Positions 1-6,159 are shown, numbered from the stretch's first letter. The stretch is 6,628 nucleotides of DNA from Actinobacteria bacterium UBA3120 (GCA_002365735.1 DEZY01000060.1:19811-26438); one strand, 5' to 3'. Notes: a model not told the origin generated them from the sequence alone. Numbers and translations: made by a program.

Positions 1-938
1 ACAGTTCCCAATGGTTGCCGAACCGTATGCGCAACGCTGAACCCTTTGAGGTACCAGGACATGTGTTTGCGCATATCGCGACAGCCTTTTGCTTCACCGT
101 AATCCAGAGTCAGTAGCTCGGCATGCCTACGCAAAATCTGAAGCACCCGCCCAAGTCGTGGCTCAGTGGGCAACTCTTCTCCAGCGAAAGCCGCGGTCAA
201 CTGTGAGAACAACCATGGCCGTCCCAGGCATCCTCGTCCCACCACTACCCCGTCTGCACCGGTTCTCGCCATCATTTCCAGTGCGTCTGATCCGGTCCAA
301 ATATCTCCATTACCCAGCACCGGGGTATTGAATTGACGTAGATGGTCTTTCAAGTTTCTAATTGCATCCCAATCCGCGTGGCCGCCATACATTTGTGCGG
401 CAGTTCGCCCGTGTAAAGCAACCCACGCAACTCCGGAGCGAGCGGCGCTCTCCCCCGCTTCAAGGTATGTCAAATGCTGGTCATCTATTCCCTTACGCAT
501 TTTTACAGATACCGGCACCTTCCCATTGGCTGCCTGCACCGCACGTTCCACAATCTCTCTAAATAAATCACGCTTCCAAGGCAATGCGCTACCGCCACCC
601 TTGCGGGTCACTTTGGGGACGGGGCAACCAAAATTCATATCGATGTGATCGGCGCGGTCTTCATCAACAATGATTGACACCGCTTTTGCCATAACGAGTG
701 GATCAACTCCATAGAGCTGAACTGAACGCGGTGATTCATCTGCTGCGAAACTCACCAAGTCCATGGTCGCTTCATTGCGCTCGATCAGTGCACGTGAAGT
801 GACCATCTCGGAGACGTAAAGGCCCGCACCTTCCTCACGACAGAGTCTGCGAAATGCTCGATTGGTGATTCCCGCCATCGGTGCTAGCACGACCGGTGGG
901 TCAACTACATGGGATCCGATTGCTAGCTGGGCCGACAT
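1..938 (-). CDS. dusB: tRNA-dihydrouridine synthase, DusB type (3' end missing)
   Basis: The enzyme reduces specific uridines in the D-loop of tRNA to dihydrouridine, using FMN and NADPH, in the cytoplasm. The reverse strand reads openly from 938 to the window edge (312 codons plus two bases), so the C-terminus is cut off. Seen: the N-terminal FMN-barrel signature LAPMAGITNRAFR (residues 18-30), SEMVTSRAL (43-51), QLYG (74-77), and the Dus signature DHIDMNFGCPVPKV with the expected catalytic cysteine at residue 105. Further on come SVKMRKG, a WVALHGRTAAQMY segment, and the phosphate-binding stretches LGNGDIW and GADGVVVGRG. This order is typical of DusB. The ATG at 938 is chosen because the next upstream ATG (954) is out of frame. 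Only a weak ribosome site is visible. The gene is divergent from the exporter across 82 bases. The family call is firm; DusB rather than another Dus class is likely. Confidence 0.93.
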   Translation of the reverse strand, partial: MSAQLAIGSHVVDPPVVLAPMAGITNRAFRRLCREEGAGLYVSEMVTSRALIERNEATMDLVSFAADESPRSVQLYGVDPLVMAKAVSIIVDEDRADHIDMNFGCPVPKVTRKGGGSALPWKRDLFREIVERAVQAANGKVPVSVKMRKGIDDQHLTYLEAGESAARSGVAWVALHGRTAAQMYGGHADWDAIRNLKDHLRQFNTPVLGNGDIWTGSDALEMMARTGADGVVVGRGCLGRPWLFSQLTAAFAGEELPTEPRLGRVLQILRRHAELLTLDYGEAKGCRDMRKHMSWYLKGFSVAHTVRQPLGT

Positions 939-965
939 TACCCAAGTTTCGCATGTCCGGTTCCG

Positions 966-984
966 TAAAATTCACTCCGTACGG
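966..984 (+). promoter_or_regulatory. possible promoter -10 and small palindrome ahead of the exporter
   Basis: In the 82-base divergent gap, TAAAAT at 966-971 fits the actinobacterial TANNNT -10 pattern for a plus-strand transcript. No convincing -35 lies upstream. An 8-bp perfect palindrome, CCGTACGG (977-984), sits about where transcription would start and could be a repressor site, but the symmetry does not extend further, so this is weak. Confidence 0.25.
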
Positions 985-1010
985 CATACTGCGACGCGTA
1001 TCCACAATAT

Positions 1011-1017
1011 AAGGAGA
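1011..1017 (+). promoter_or_regulatory. ribosome binding site deciding the exporter start
   Basis: AAGGAGA sits 3 bases before the ATG at 1021 and is the only strong Shine-Dalgarno in the region. The open frame extends upstream to an ATG at 862, but that would lie inside dusB and has no such site. Confidence 0.7.
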
Positions 1018-1020
1018 ATA

Positions 1021-2661
1021 ATGGCAACCCCCACTACCCCACCGATCCACAATGTGGTGTTAGAAGGAAAGAAACGGTGGGTCGCCCTGATCTTCCTAGC
1101 CCTCGCTGTCGCCATGATTATTCTCGATGCCACGGTGGTGAACGTTGCAATCCCCACCATGGTTACCGATCTTGGCCTGACCACCAATGACGCAGAGTGG
1201 ATTAACGCCGCGTATTCGCTAACTTTTGCTTCCCTACTAATTTTCTTTGGTCGCTTGGGTGACCGTTTCGGTCGCAAACTGCTCCTCATCGTCGGTGTGA
1301 TCACTTTTGTGCTCGCAAGTGCGCTGGTTGCCGCCTCAGATTCGTCGGTGACCCTGATCACTGCCCGCGCCCTTCAGGGAGTTGGCGGGGCCATGATTTT
1401 GCCGGCATCTCTCTCTGTCATTAACGCGGTTTTTGTTGGCAAATCACGCGCCGTCGCATTTGCGGTGTGGGGCGGAACTATCGGTGGCATGGCTGCCCTA
1501 GGGCCGCTAGTTGGCGGCTATCTCACCACCTACGCTTCCTGGCATTGGGCGTTTTTAATCAATGTTCCCATCGGAATCTTTGTCATTATTGGTGTGATTG
1601 CAGTTGTTCCTGAAACTCGCGATTTGTACGCACGCAAGGGCTTTGATGTTCCCGGCACCCTACTCATCACGCTCGGACTGGTCGGAATCGTATTTGCCGT
1701 GATCGAAGGGCAGCGGTACGGCTGGCTCTCGCCCACAGTCGACTTCGCGGTTGGCGGCTGGACGTGGCCCCTTGACTTTGTTTCGGTCGTCCTCGTTGCG
1801 GGGGTTCTCGGGGTTATTGCTTTGGTGCTCATGGTTATTGTTGAAAAGCGACGGATCGCCGCCGACAAGGTCGTAATTTTGGATCTGCGCCTGTTCCGCA
1901 TTAAGAGTTTCGGTGCCGGTAACGGGGTTGCACTTGTGGTCAGCCTTGGTGAGTTCGGGTTGCTTTTTGCCATTCCACTGTTCTTGCAGGCGACCCGGGG
2001 CTACGACGCACTGCAAACCGGTTTCATTTTGTTGGCACTTGCCCTGGGTTCATTTGCCGCATCTGGCGCGGGCGCGCCACTCTCGCAACGACTTGGACCA
2101 GTGCGCGTTCTGCAAATCGGCATGGTCTTGGAAGTAATTGGAATCGTGGGTCTGGGGATCATAATTTCTGAAACCATTACTGGCTGGGGCATGGCGCCCT
2201 GGCTATTCATTTACGGAATGGGCGTTGGGTTCGCCACCGCGCAACTCACGGGAGTCATCCTTTCCGAAGTGCCGGTCGCTGAGTCCGGTCAAGCAAGTGC
2301 TGTCCAGTCAACTTCACGCCAGGTGGGAGCGGCCATTGGTACTGCTTTGATTGGAACCACGTTGCTGATTGGCCTAGGGTCAACTGCCGGTCACCTTGAA
2401 GATCGTGGGATCCCAGCAGCGCAAGCCGAGCAGGTCAGTGACGCTGTTGCAAACAGCGCGGGGCAAGCGATTCCATCATTGGCCGCGCAGCCCAATGGTG
2501 AAGAGCTGGTTGCGGGAGCTTCCGAAGGATTCGTCACAGCGATTAAGTCAGTTTCCATAATAGCTGGAATTTTCGTCTTCCTCGGTCTGCTCTTGAGCTT
2601 CCTGCTCCCCAGAAATGCGGCCCGCATTGAATCTGAGGGTTACAAACCACCTCGCGAGTGA
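1021..2661 (+). CDS. MFS drug exporter, DHA2 family (EmrB/QacA type)
   Basis: A 546-residue integral membrane protein of the major facilitator superfamily, in the 14-helix drug:H+ antiporter family that exports lipophilic cations, dyes or antibiotics. Seen: a short cytoplasmic N-terminus, helix 1 with motif D1 LDATVVNVAIP (residues 35-45), motif A GRLGDRFGRK in the helix 2-3 loop (77-86), motif B region ARALQGVGGAMILP (115-128), and the antiporter motif C GPLVGG (161-166) followed by WHWAFLINVPIG. Many further hydrophobic segments follow. The C-terminal part has an extracytoplasmic-looking loop before a last helix ending FLGLLLSFLLP. Length is in the usual 450-550 range. The start at 1021 is taken for its AAGGAGA site; an earlier in-frame ATG at 862 would overlap dusB and adds a non-conserved, charged tail. 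No regulator gene lies beside it, so the substrate cannot be told. Confidence 0.93.
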   Translation: MATPTTPPIHNVVLEGKKRWVALIFLALAVAMIILDATVVNVAIPTMVTDLGLTTNDAEWINAAYSLTFASLLIFFGRLGDRFGRKLLLIVGVITFVLASALVAASDSSVTLITARALQGVGGAMILPASLSVINAVFVGKSRAVAFAVWGGTIGGMAALGPLVGGYLTTYASWHWAFLINVPIGIFVIIGVIAVVPETRDLYARKGFDVPGTLLITLGLVGIVFAVIEGQRYGWLSPTVDFAVGGWTWPLDFVSVVLVAGVLGVIALVLMVIVEKRRIAADKVVILDLRLFRIKSFGAGNGVALVVSLGEFGLLFAIPLFLQATRGYDALQTGFILLALALGSFAASGAGAPLSQRLGPVRVLQIGMVLEVIGIVGLGIIISETITGWGMAPWLFIYGMGVGFATAQLTGVILSEVPVAESGQASAVQSTSRQVGAAIGTALIGTTLLIGLGSTAGHLEDRGIPAAQAEQVSDAVANSAGQAIPSLAAQPNGEELVAGASEGFVTAIKSVSIIAGIFVFLGLLLSFLLPRNAARIESEGYKPPRE

Positions 2662-2672
2662 TTCCTGCGACA

Positions 2673-2697
2673 CGCGGGTGTTAACCGATCACCTGCG
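2673..2697 (+). terminator. terminator-like hairpin after the exporter
   Basis: CGCGGGTG (2673-2680) and CACCTGCG (2690-2697) pair over 8 positions, one of them G-U, around a 9-base loop. It begins 11 bases after the exporter stop codon. No T-run follows, as is common for actinobacterial terminators. Likely separates exporter transcription from the HU unit. Confidence 0.45.
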
Positions 2698-2699
2698 AA

Positions 2700-2713
2700 C
2701 CGATGAATATCGG
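2700..2713 (+). repeat. small inverted repeat CCGAT-GAAT-ATCGG
   Basis: A perfect 5-bp stem with a 4-base loop directly follows the larger hairpin and lies just upstream of the probable HU promoter. It may be a second part of the terminator or a minor operator. Too short to be sure of any role. Confidence 0.25.
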
Positions 2714-2722
2714 CTCATATGT

Positions 2723-2728
2723 TATGGT
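2723..2728 (+). promoter_or_regulatory. possible -10 element for the HU unit
   Basis: TATGGT fits TANNNT and would start transcription near 2734, inside the Zur-type box, so bound repressor would block it. TATGTT at 2718-2723 is an equally possible -10. No good -35 is visible at the right distance. Confidence 0.3.
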
Positions 2729-2730
2729 AA

Positions 2731-2745
2731 TGAAAATCATTATCA
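2731..2745. promoter_or_regulatory. Zur-type operator in front of the HU gene
   Basis: TGAAAATCATTATCA is an imperfect 7-1-7 dyad (ideal TGATAATNATTATCA, one mismatched pair) of the kind bound by Fur-family repressors. Streptomyces and mycobacterial Zur boxes have a TGAAAATCATTTTCA-like core, which this closely resembles. It matches the box before the zinc lipoprotein (6132-6146) at 14 of 15 bases. It ends 3 bases before the ribosome site, so it covers the probable transcription start. Seen: the dyad and the match. Known: the family of sites. Inferred: that Zur, rather than another Fur-family regulator, is the ligand. Confidence 0.75.
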
Positions 2746-2747
2746 CT

Positions 2748-2753
2748 AAGGAG
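2748..2753 (+). promoter_or_regulatory. ribosome binding site of the HU gene
   Basis: AAGGAG, 4 bases before the ATG at 2758, is a strong Shine-Dalgarno and fixes the HU start. Confidence 0.75.
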
Positions 2754-2757
2754 TCAT

Positions 2758-3051
2758 ATGAACCGTTCTGAACTCATCACCGCCGCCTCAACTCACAGTG
2801 GGGTTCCCACCGCCAGCGTCGAGCAGGTTCTTACCAGCATTCAAGCCGTGATTATCGAGTCACTGATGAACCAAGAAAAGGTCACCATCCCTGGATTCCT
2901 CACCCTCGACGTTGTAGAACGCAGCGCGCGAACCGGGCGAAACCCCAAGACTGGCGCACCATTGGACATTCCCGCACGTAAGGCCGTTCGCATCGCCGCC
3001 GGTCACGGACTTAAGCGGGCTGTTGCAGGCATTCCCGCTACCGGCAACTAG
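2758..3051 (+). CDS. HU-family nucleoid DNA-binding protein
   Basis: A 97-residue histone-like HU/IHF family protein, which binds and bends DNA as a dimer. Seen: the N-terminal helix start MNRSELITAAS, a second helix (about 18-37), the saddle KVTIPGFLTLDV (41-52), and the DNA-binding arm RTGRNPKTG (58-66) with the intercalating proline at residue 63. It closes with the IPARKAVRIAAG strand and the C-terminal helix GLKRAV. The IPGFLT form rather than GFGTF recalls the short vegetative HU (HupA) of Streptomyces; there is no lysine-rich mycobacterial-type tail. Unusual point: its operator is a Zur-type box, so it is probably induced when zinc is scarce. The next gene starts 2 bases after its stop, suggesting one transcript. 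Whether the genome carries another HU, making this a stress paralog, cannot be seen here. Confidence 0.92.
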   Translation: MNRSELITAASTHSGVPTASVEQVLTSIQAVIIESLMNQEKVTIPGFLTLDVVERSARTGRNPKTGAPLDIPARKAVRIAAGHGLKRAVAGIPATGN

Positions 3052-3053
3052 CC

Positions 3054-3296
3054 GTGAAACACAACCATCGAGGCCAGAAGAGCCCACAGGGCTCAGACAC
3101 AATCGACCAGCGGGGTATTCCCACCAACGCATGCGTAGTTTGTGGCGGCAATGTGATGGTGGTGAAGGTCGTCTTTGAGGACTACGAAATAGCGGGTTAC
3201 CTACTGGACGCGGAGTGTGCGGACTGTGGCAGCTTGCTGACAGCCCCGTGCCCATTAGATCGTCCCGAAGGACATATCGAGGATTGGAACAATTAG
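3054..3296 (+). CDS. small four-cysteine zinc-ribbon-like protein, unrecognised
   Basis: An 80-residue protein I cannot assign to a family. Seen: a charged, probably disordered N-terminus (residues 1-24), then CVVCGG (Cys27, Cys30), a beta-like stretch [18 protein letters not shown], and CADCG (Cys55, Cys58). The two CxxC pairs, 24 residues apart, are the pattern of a zinc ribbon. Cys66 and His74 in the acidic tail are spare possible ligands. There is no signal peptide or membrane helix, so it should be cytoplasmic. The start is GTG at 3054, 2 bases after the HU stop, with no Shine-Dalgarno, so translation would be coupled to HU; the next in-frame ATG (residue 35) would remove the first CxxC pair. 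Coding is supported by the paired motifs and the operon position. It should share the Zur-type control. Possible roles such as a zinc store, a metallochaperone or an HU partner are guesses. Confidence 0.68.
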   Translation: MKHNHRGQKSPQGSDTIDQRGIPTNACVVCGGNVMVVKVVFEDYEIAGYLLDAECADCGSLLTAPCPLDRPEGHIEDWNN

Positions 3297-4666
3297 ATCG
3301 GGATGCGCTCACTTAACCAGCCGGTGAGCGCATCAATGCCAATGCGTTCTTGGGCCATGGTGTCTCGATCACGGATCGTCACTGCTTGATCTTCGAGTGA
3401 CTCAAAGTCCACCGTGATGCAGTAGGGCGTACCAATCTCGTCTTGTCTGCGGTAACGGCGACCGATAGCACCTGCGTCATCAAAATCAACATTCCAGCGT
3501 TTGCGCAACTCTGCGGCAATGCCGTGCGCTTTAGGCCCCAGATCTGCATTACGCGAAAGTGGTAAGACTGCGGCTTTCACCGGAGCAAGCCGCGGGTCAA
3601 AACGCAACACGGTGCGGGTATCCACCCCACCCTTTGAATTGGGTGCTTGATCCTCGTCGTAGGCATCTAAGAGGAATGCAAAAACAGCGCGGGTCAAACC
3701 AGCAGCTGGCTCAATAACGTATGGCGTCCACCTCTCACCGGACTCTTGATCAAAGTAACTCAAATCAGTTCCCGAGTGCTCACTGTGGGTTTTGAGGTCG
3801 AAGTCGGTGCGGTTTGCAACACCCTCAAGTTCGGCCCATTCACTTCCAGCAAATTTGAATCGGTACTCAATATCCACTGTGCGCTTTGAATAGTGGCTCA
3901 ACTTTTCCAGTGGGTGCTCAAAGCGACGCATGTTCTCGGGGTTCATGCCCAGGTCCACGTACCAGTTCCAGCGCTGATCAAGCCAGTAGTCGTGCCATTC
4001 TTCGTCGGTACCGGGCTTTACAAAGAATTCCATTTCCATTTGCTCAAATTCCCGGGTGCGGAAAATAAAGTTTCCCGGAGTAATTTCATTACGAAAACTC
4101 TTGCCAGTTTGCCCGATCCCAAATGGTGGCTTTTTCCGCGCGGCGGTCATCACGTTGAGGTAATTAATAAAAATTCCCTGTGCAGTTTCAGGCCGAAGGT
4201 AGTGCACCGCACCCGCATCTTCAACAGCCCCAATGGAGGTGCGCAGCATCCCATTAAAGTCCCGCGGCTCGGTGAATTGGCCTTTTGTCCCACAGTTAAC
4301 GCAGTTGAGGTCGCCGAGGCCATTGACTGCTTGCTTGCCGTGCTTTTCTTCATAAGCGTCGAGTAGTTGATCTGCCCGATAACGCTTGTGACAGTTCTTG
4401 CATTCAGTCAGTGGATCAACAAATGCGTTGACGTGTCCCGATGCTTCCCACACCTGTGGGGCCAAGATGACCGAGGAATCAAGTCCCACGACGTCATTGC
4501 GCTCACGGACGACAGATTGCCACCACTGCTTGCGAACATTTTCTTTGAACTCAACACCATTGGGGCCATAATCCCAAGCCGAACGGCTACCTCCATAAAT
4601 TTCAGAGGATTGAAAAACAAATCCACGGCGTTTGGCAAGGTTTACGACTGCGTCAACACGATCCAT
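3293..4666 (-). CDS. glyS: glycyl-tRNA synthetase, homodimeric class II type
   Basis: Charges tRNA-Gly with glycine using ATP, in the cytoplasm. The 457-residue length fits the single-chain alpha2 enzyme of actinobacteria, not the alpha/beta form. Seen: N-terminal [14 protein letters not shown] and DYGPNG (residues 13-37), then an insertion with two CxxC pairs (Cys89/Cys92 and Cys122/Cys125), the structural zinc site of this enzyme type. [11 protein letters not shown] (156-166) and motif 2 FRNEITP...[14 protein letters not shown] (191-215) follow. Motif 3 is [18 protein letters not shown], and the anticodon-binding domain fills the last hundred or so residues ([16 protein letters not shown] onward). 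ATG at 4666 is chosen as the canonical start. It has no ribosome site but a TANNNT -10 six bases upstream, so the message may be leaderless. It ends in TAA at 3295-3293, overlapping the opposing gene's TAG. The gene follows the phosphoribosyltransferase by 22 bases and may also be read from upstream. Confidence 0.97.
   Translation of the reverse strand: MDRVDAVVNLAKRRGFVFQSSEIYGGSRSAWDYGPNGVEFKENVRKQWWQSVVRERNDVVGLDSSVILAPQVWEASGHVNAFVDPLTECKNCHKRYRADQLLDAYEEKHGKQAVNGLGDLNCVNCGTKGQFTEPRDFNGMLRTSIGAVEDAGAVHYLRPETAQGIFINYLNVMTAARKKPPFGIGQTGKSFRNEITPGNFIFRTREFEQMEMEFFVKPGTDEEWHDYWLDQRWNWYVDLGMNPENMRRFEHPLEKLSHYSKRTVDIEYRFKFAGSEWAELEGVANRTDFDLKTHSEHSGTDLSYFDQESGERWTPYVIEPAAGLTRAVFAFLLDAYDEDQAPNSKGGVDTRTVLRFDPRLAPVKAAVLPLSRNADLGPKAHGIAAELRKRWNVDFDDAGAIGRRYRRQDEIGTPYCITVDFESLEDQAVTIRDRDTMAQERIGIDALTGWLSERIPI
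3302..3334. terminator. perfect 11-bp hairpin at the meeting point of the two convergent units
   Basis: GATGCGCTCAC (3302-3312) and GTGAGCGCATC (3324-3334) are exact inverted repeats around an 11-base loop. The hairpin begins 5 bases after the stop of the zinc-ribbon gene, the right place to end the HU transcript, yet lies wholly inside the last codons of glyS. No T-run follows on either strand. Seen: the repeat. Inferred: the terminator or RNA 3'-end role. Confidence 0.55.
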
Positions 4667-4672
4667 GGCTGC

Positions 4673-4700
4673 AGTCTAATGGTGGGCCTTATTGACCCAA
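4673..4700 (-). promoter_or_regulatory. possible promoter for a leaderless glyS message
   Basis: On the minus strand TTGGGT (4700-4695) and TAGACT (4678-4673) are spaced by 16 bases, and the -10 ends 6 bases before the glyS ATG. Transcription would then begin at or next to the start codon. The -35 half matches the consensus only in TTG and overlaps the last codons of the upstream gene. Confidence 0.4.
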
Positions 4701-5222
4701 AGCCCTCGATCGCGCATCGAGAAGTGCGATCGCACTTTCGTGATCGATTACGTCAAAATCCAGGTAATGCCAGGCAAGTGAACGAGCACCAAGTGGCGCT
4801 TGAACCGTCACAATGCTGGAAAAAAGAAACTGCAATCGATTCATGGCCGTGCGTGGGCAGACGGGGACGGCTAAAACGAGTTCGAGTACTCCCAAAGATT
4901 TGAGCCATTCACCACAAACTATTGCCGCCGTTCCTGTCTCGACCCCGTCGTCGACCAGGATCACCCTTCTGCCTTCTACTCGGCCGGCATCGAAGTCAGC
5001 GACAAAGCCCGAATCAAGTACGGCGGTCTCCAGCGTGCGACTGAGGTGAATGCCAAATAGATCCCGGGCCCCCACCACGCTTTCAATGCCTAGCGCCACC
5101 GGAACACCATTGGGCATGATGCACCCGATCTGAGCATCAGAAATTAGTTCCGAGTGTTCTTCACGCAGAAGTGAGCCAAGTTCGATACCTGCATCGAAAA
5201 GGTTTTCAAATTTAGCGTTCAC
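4689..5222 (-). CDS. phosphoribosyltransferase-fold protein
   Basis: A type I phosphoribosyltransferase domain protein of 177 residues; such enzymes transfer between PRPP and a base, but some members are regulatory. Seen (numbered from the GTG at 5222): FENLFDAGIELGSLL near the N-terminus, IMPNGVPVALGIESVVGA at about 35-52, and the PRPP-binding loop VILVDDGVETGTAA at 87-100 with the acidic pair at 91-92. LVLAVPVCPRTAMNRL follows. The order matches the stand-alone PRTase group with a DDG-x-x-TG loop (as in mycobacterial Rv0571c-like proteins), though the usual LPRGGVPVA is here MPNGVPVA. The frame extends upstream to a TTG at 5243, but GTG at 5222 has GGGGGAG 8 bases before it and is preferred. 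Its start lies inside the end of the ABM gene (11-base overlap), implying coupled translation. The substrate is unknown. Confidence 0.83.
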   Translation of the reverse strand: MNAKFENLFDAGIELGSLLREEHSELISDAQIGCIMPNGVPVALGIESVVGARDLFGIHLSRTLETAVLDSGFVADFDAGRVEGRRVILVDDGVETGTAAIVCGEWLKSLGVLELVLAVPVCPRTAMNRLQFLFSSIVTVQAPLGARSLAWHYLDFDVIDHESAIALLDARSRALGQ

Positions 5223-5601
5223 CGTGGACGCTCCCCCGGTCAAAGGTGTCAGAGTCCGGCGCGAGTGAGCTTGCCCCGCTTACGACCTTGCCAGATTGAG
5301 TGTCACTAATTATTTCCACGGTAACCGAGTCGCGCGTAAACTGGGATAAAAAGGGAATGACTTCAGCCTTGATCTCGTAGCGACTCAAAGCTTTTCGGTA
5401 GGAACCCACGCTCTCCCACCTGTGAATCACGGTCAAATCTTCGAGCGAGTCAGTTGACTGGCCCAGTTCCATCGACAACAAACCAGGGGATTCGCCAAAA
5501 AGCTCACTCATGCGGTCATAACCTTGATCGAATGAATCCCGTTCGGCTGCGGGCACGTTCAGTTGCCCCACGACAGCAATCGGGTTTGCTTGGGTGTTCA
5601 T
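5212..5601 (-). CDS. antibiotic biosynthesis monooxygenase (ABM)-fold protein
   Basis: A small ferredoxin-like dimeric alpha/beta-barrel (ABM) protein of 129 residues. Members include heme-degrading and quinone-oxidising monooxygenases, but many are of unknown role. Seen: a first strand NPIAVVGQLNVP, a helix through DSFDQGYDRMSELFG, then LLSMELGQS and LTVIHRWESVGSYRKAL, where the IHRWES strand and following helix are the family's most recognisable part. SRYEIKAEVIPFL continues, and a non-conserved tail follows. ATG at 5601 is preferred. The frame is also open to GTG at 5619 and TTG at 5625, and a TAATGT -10 (5631-5626) would place the transcript start on that GTG, so a leaderless start there is a real alternative. 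No nearby polyketide or other pathway genes suggest antibiotic synthesis. It overlaps the downstream phosphoribosyltransferase. Confidence 0.8.
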   Translation of the reverse strand: MNTQANPIAVVGQLNVPAAERDSFDQGYDRMSELFGESPGLLSMELGQSTDSLEDLTVIHRWESVGSYRKALSRYEIKAEVIPFLSQFTRDSVTVEIISDTQSGKVVSGASSLAPDSDTFDRGSVHGER

Positions 5602-5625
5602 AAAATCTGGCAGGCTCACCTGCAA

Positions 5626-5699
5626 ACATTAACGCGCACTAGAGTTTGTGGGGCGCTCGGATTTAATCTCGGGCCCAAAATCCGTCGAGAGGGAGAGCC
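5626..5699. promoter_or_regulatory. divergent promoter gap between the ABM and membrane-protein genes
   Basis: This gap should carry both promoters. On the minus strand TAATGT (5631-5626) fits a -10; on the plus strand TAATCT (5664-5669) does. Neither has a clear -35. A purine-rich stretch, GAGAGGGAG (5687-5695), is the ribosome site of the GTG start at 5700. Confidence 0.35.
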
Positions 5700-6119
5700 G
5701 TGGCCAGGAATAAGAAGGATCCAAAAGGTAACGGCGGCGTCCGTGGCCCAGGTGGCCCGCACTTTCAATCTGGCAATAATCAACCAGCCGCACCCCGAGT
5801 CCCGAATACCCCGAAGTATTCAACAAGCCCGCGCCGCGCCGCGTTTGAACGCAAAAGTTTCCCCGTACTGGCTCGGGTAACCACCGCCCCCCGCTGGTTA
5901 CTCATTGTCGGCCTGGGTTCTGCATTACTTTTAGGCTTGATTCTGAGCGACGCGTGGGCCTGGCTGGGCGCAGTGTTTCTGCTCATTGTGGGCGCGTTTT
6001 TGGGCTGGCTACTCGCCCTGTCCTGGCCACTATTAAGTCCGGGTCGGCGCTTTATGCGAGTTTTGGTTGTTGGCGCCTTGGGTGGTTTGGCGATCCTCAA
6101 AGTGGGCGGATCCTTCTAA
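5700..6119 (+). CDS. small three-helix membrane protein of unknown function
   Basis: A 139-residue protein. Seen: a basic, glycine- and proline-rich, probably disordered N-terminus (residues 1-50), then three hydrophobic segments at about 66-82, 86-108 and 119-133. The segment GWLLALSWPLLSPGRR between the second and third helices resembles a small family of uncharacterised actinobacterial membrane proteins; I believe this is DUF6703 but cannot verify it. With so many positive charges before the first helix, the N-terminus should be cytoplasmic. The start is GTG at 5700 with the AGGGA ribosome site at 5690-5694. It lies 46 bases upstream of the zinc lipoprotein gene, same strand, with no terminator seen between, so read-through is possible. 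No function can be given. Confidence 0.75.
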   Translation: MARNKKDPKGNGGVRGPGGPHFQSGNNQPAAPRVPNTPKYSTSPRRAAFERKSFPVLARVTTAPRWLLIVGLGSALLLGLILSDAWAWLGAVFLLIVGAFLGWLLALSWPLLSPGRRFMRVLVVGALGGLAILKVGGSF

Positions 6120-6130
6120 TATTATTGCAT

Positions 6131-6159
6131 TTGACAATCATTATCATTAAAGGTACGTT
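6131..6159 (+). promoter_or_regulatory. promoter of the zinc lipoprotein gene
   Basis: A perfect -35 TTGACA (6131-6136) is followed after 17 bases by TACGTT (6154-6159), a TANNNT -10. Transcription would start close to the ATG at 6166, giving a leaderless message. The -35 lies inside the Zur-type box, so repressor and RNA polymerase would compete directly. Confidence 0.6.
6132..6146. promoter_or_regulatory. Zur-type operator in front of the zinc lipoprotein gene
   Basis: TGACAATCATTATCA is a 7-1-7 Fur-family dyad with one mismatched pair, differing from the HU-gene box only at its fourth base. Position ahead of a ZnuA-like gene makes Zur the natural ligand; in actinobacteria iron genes are usually under DtxR/IdeR, whose sites look different. 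Confidence 0.85.

Noticed and set aside
89..562. Two plus-strand open frames (89-331 and 362-562)
   Set aside because: Both lie inside dusB, which shows full family motifs on the minus strand; their translations have no recognisable features.
862..1020. Upstream extension of the exporter reading frame to an ATG at 862
   Set aside because: It would run into dusB on the other strand, has no ribosome site, and adds 53 residues unlike exporter N-termini. AAGGAGA before 1021 fixes the start there.
2731..2745. Reading the operators as iron-responsive Fur boxes
   Set aside because: The dyad alone fits Fur, PerR and Zur alike, and resembles the E. coli Fur box. The ZnuA-like target and the usual use of DtxR/IdeR for iron in actinobacteria favour Zur, though a manganese or peroxide regulator is not strictly excluded.
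2860..3312. 150-codon minus-strand open frame across the HU and zinc-ribbon genes
   Set aside because: It opposes the clear HU coding region and the CxxC motifs, has low-complexity Arg/Ser/Pro-rich translation, and overlaps the end of glyS.
4367..4903. 178-codon plus-strand open frame
   Set aside because: It is antisense to the start of glyS and the end of the phosphoribosyltransferase, both of which carry family motifs.
5780..6100. 106-codon minus-strand open frame
   Set aside because: It is the shadow of the membrane protein gene, whose three hydrophobic segments and ribosome site support the plus strand.
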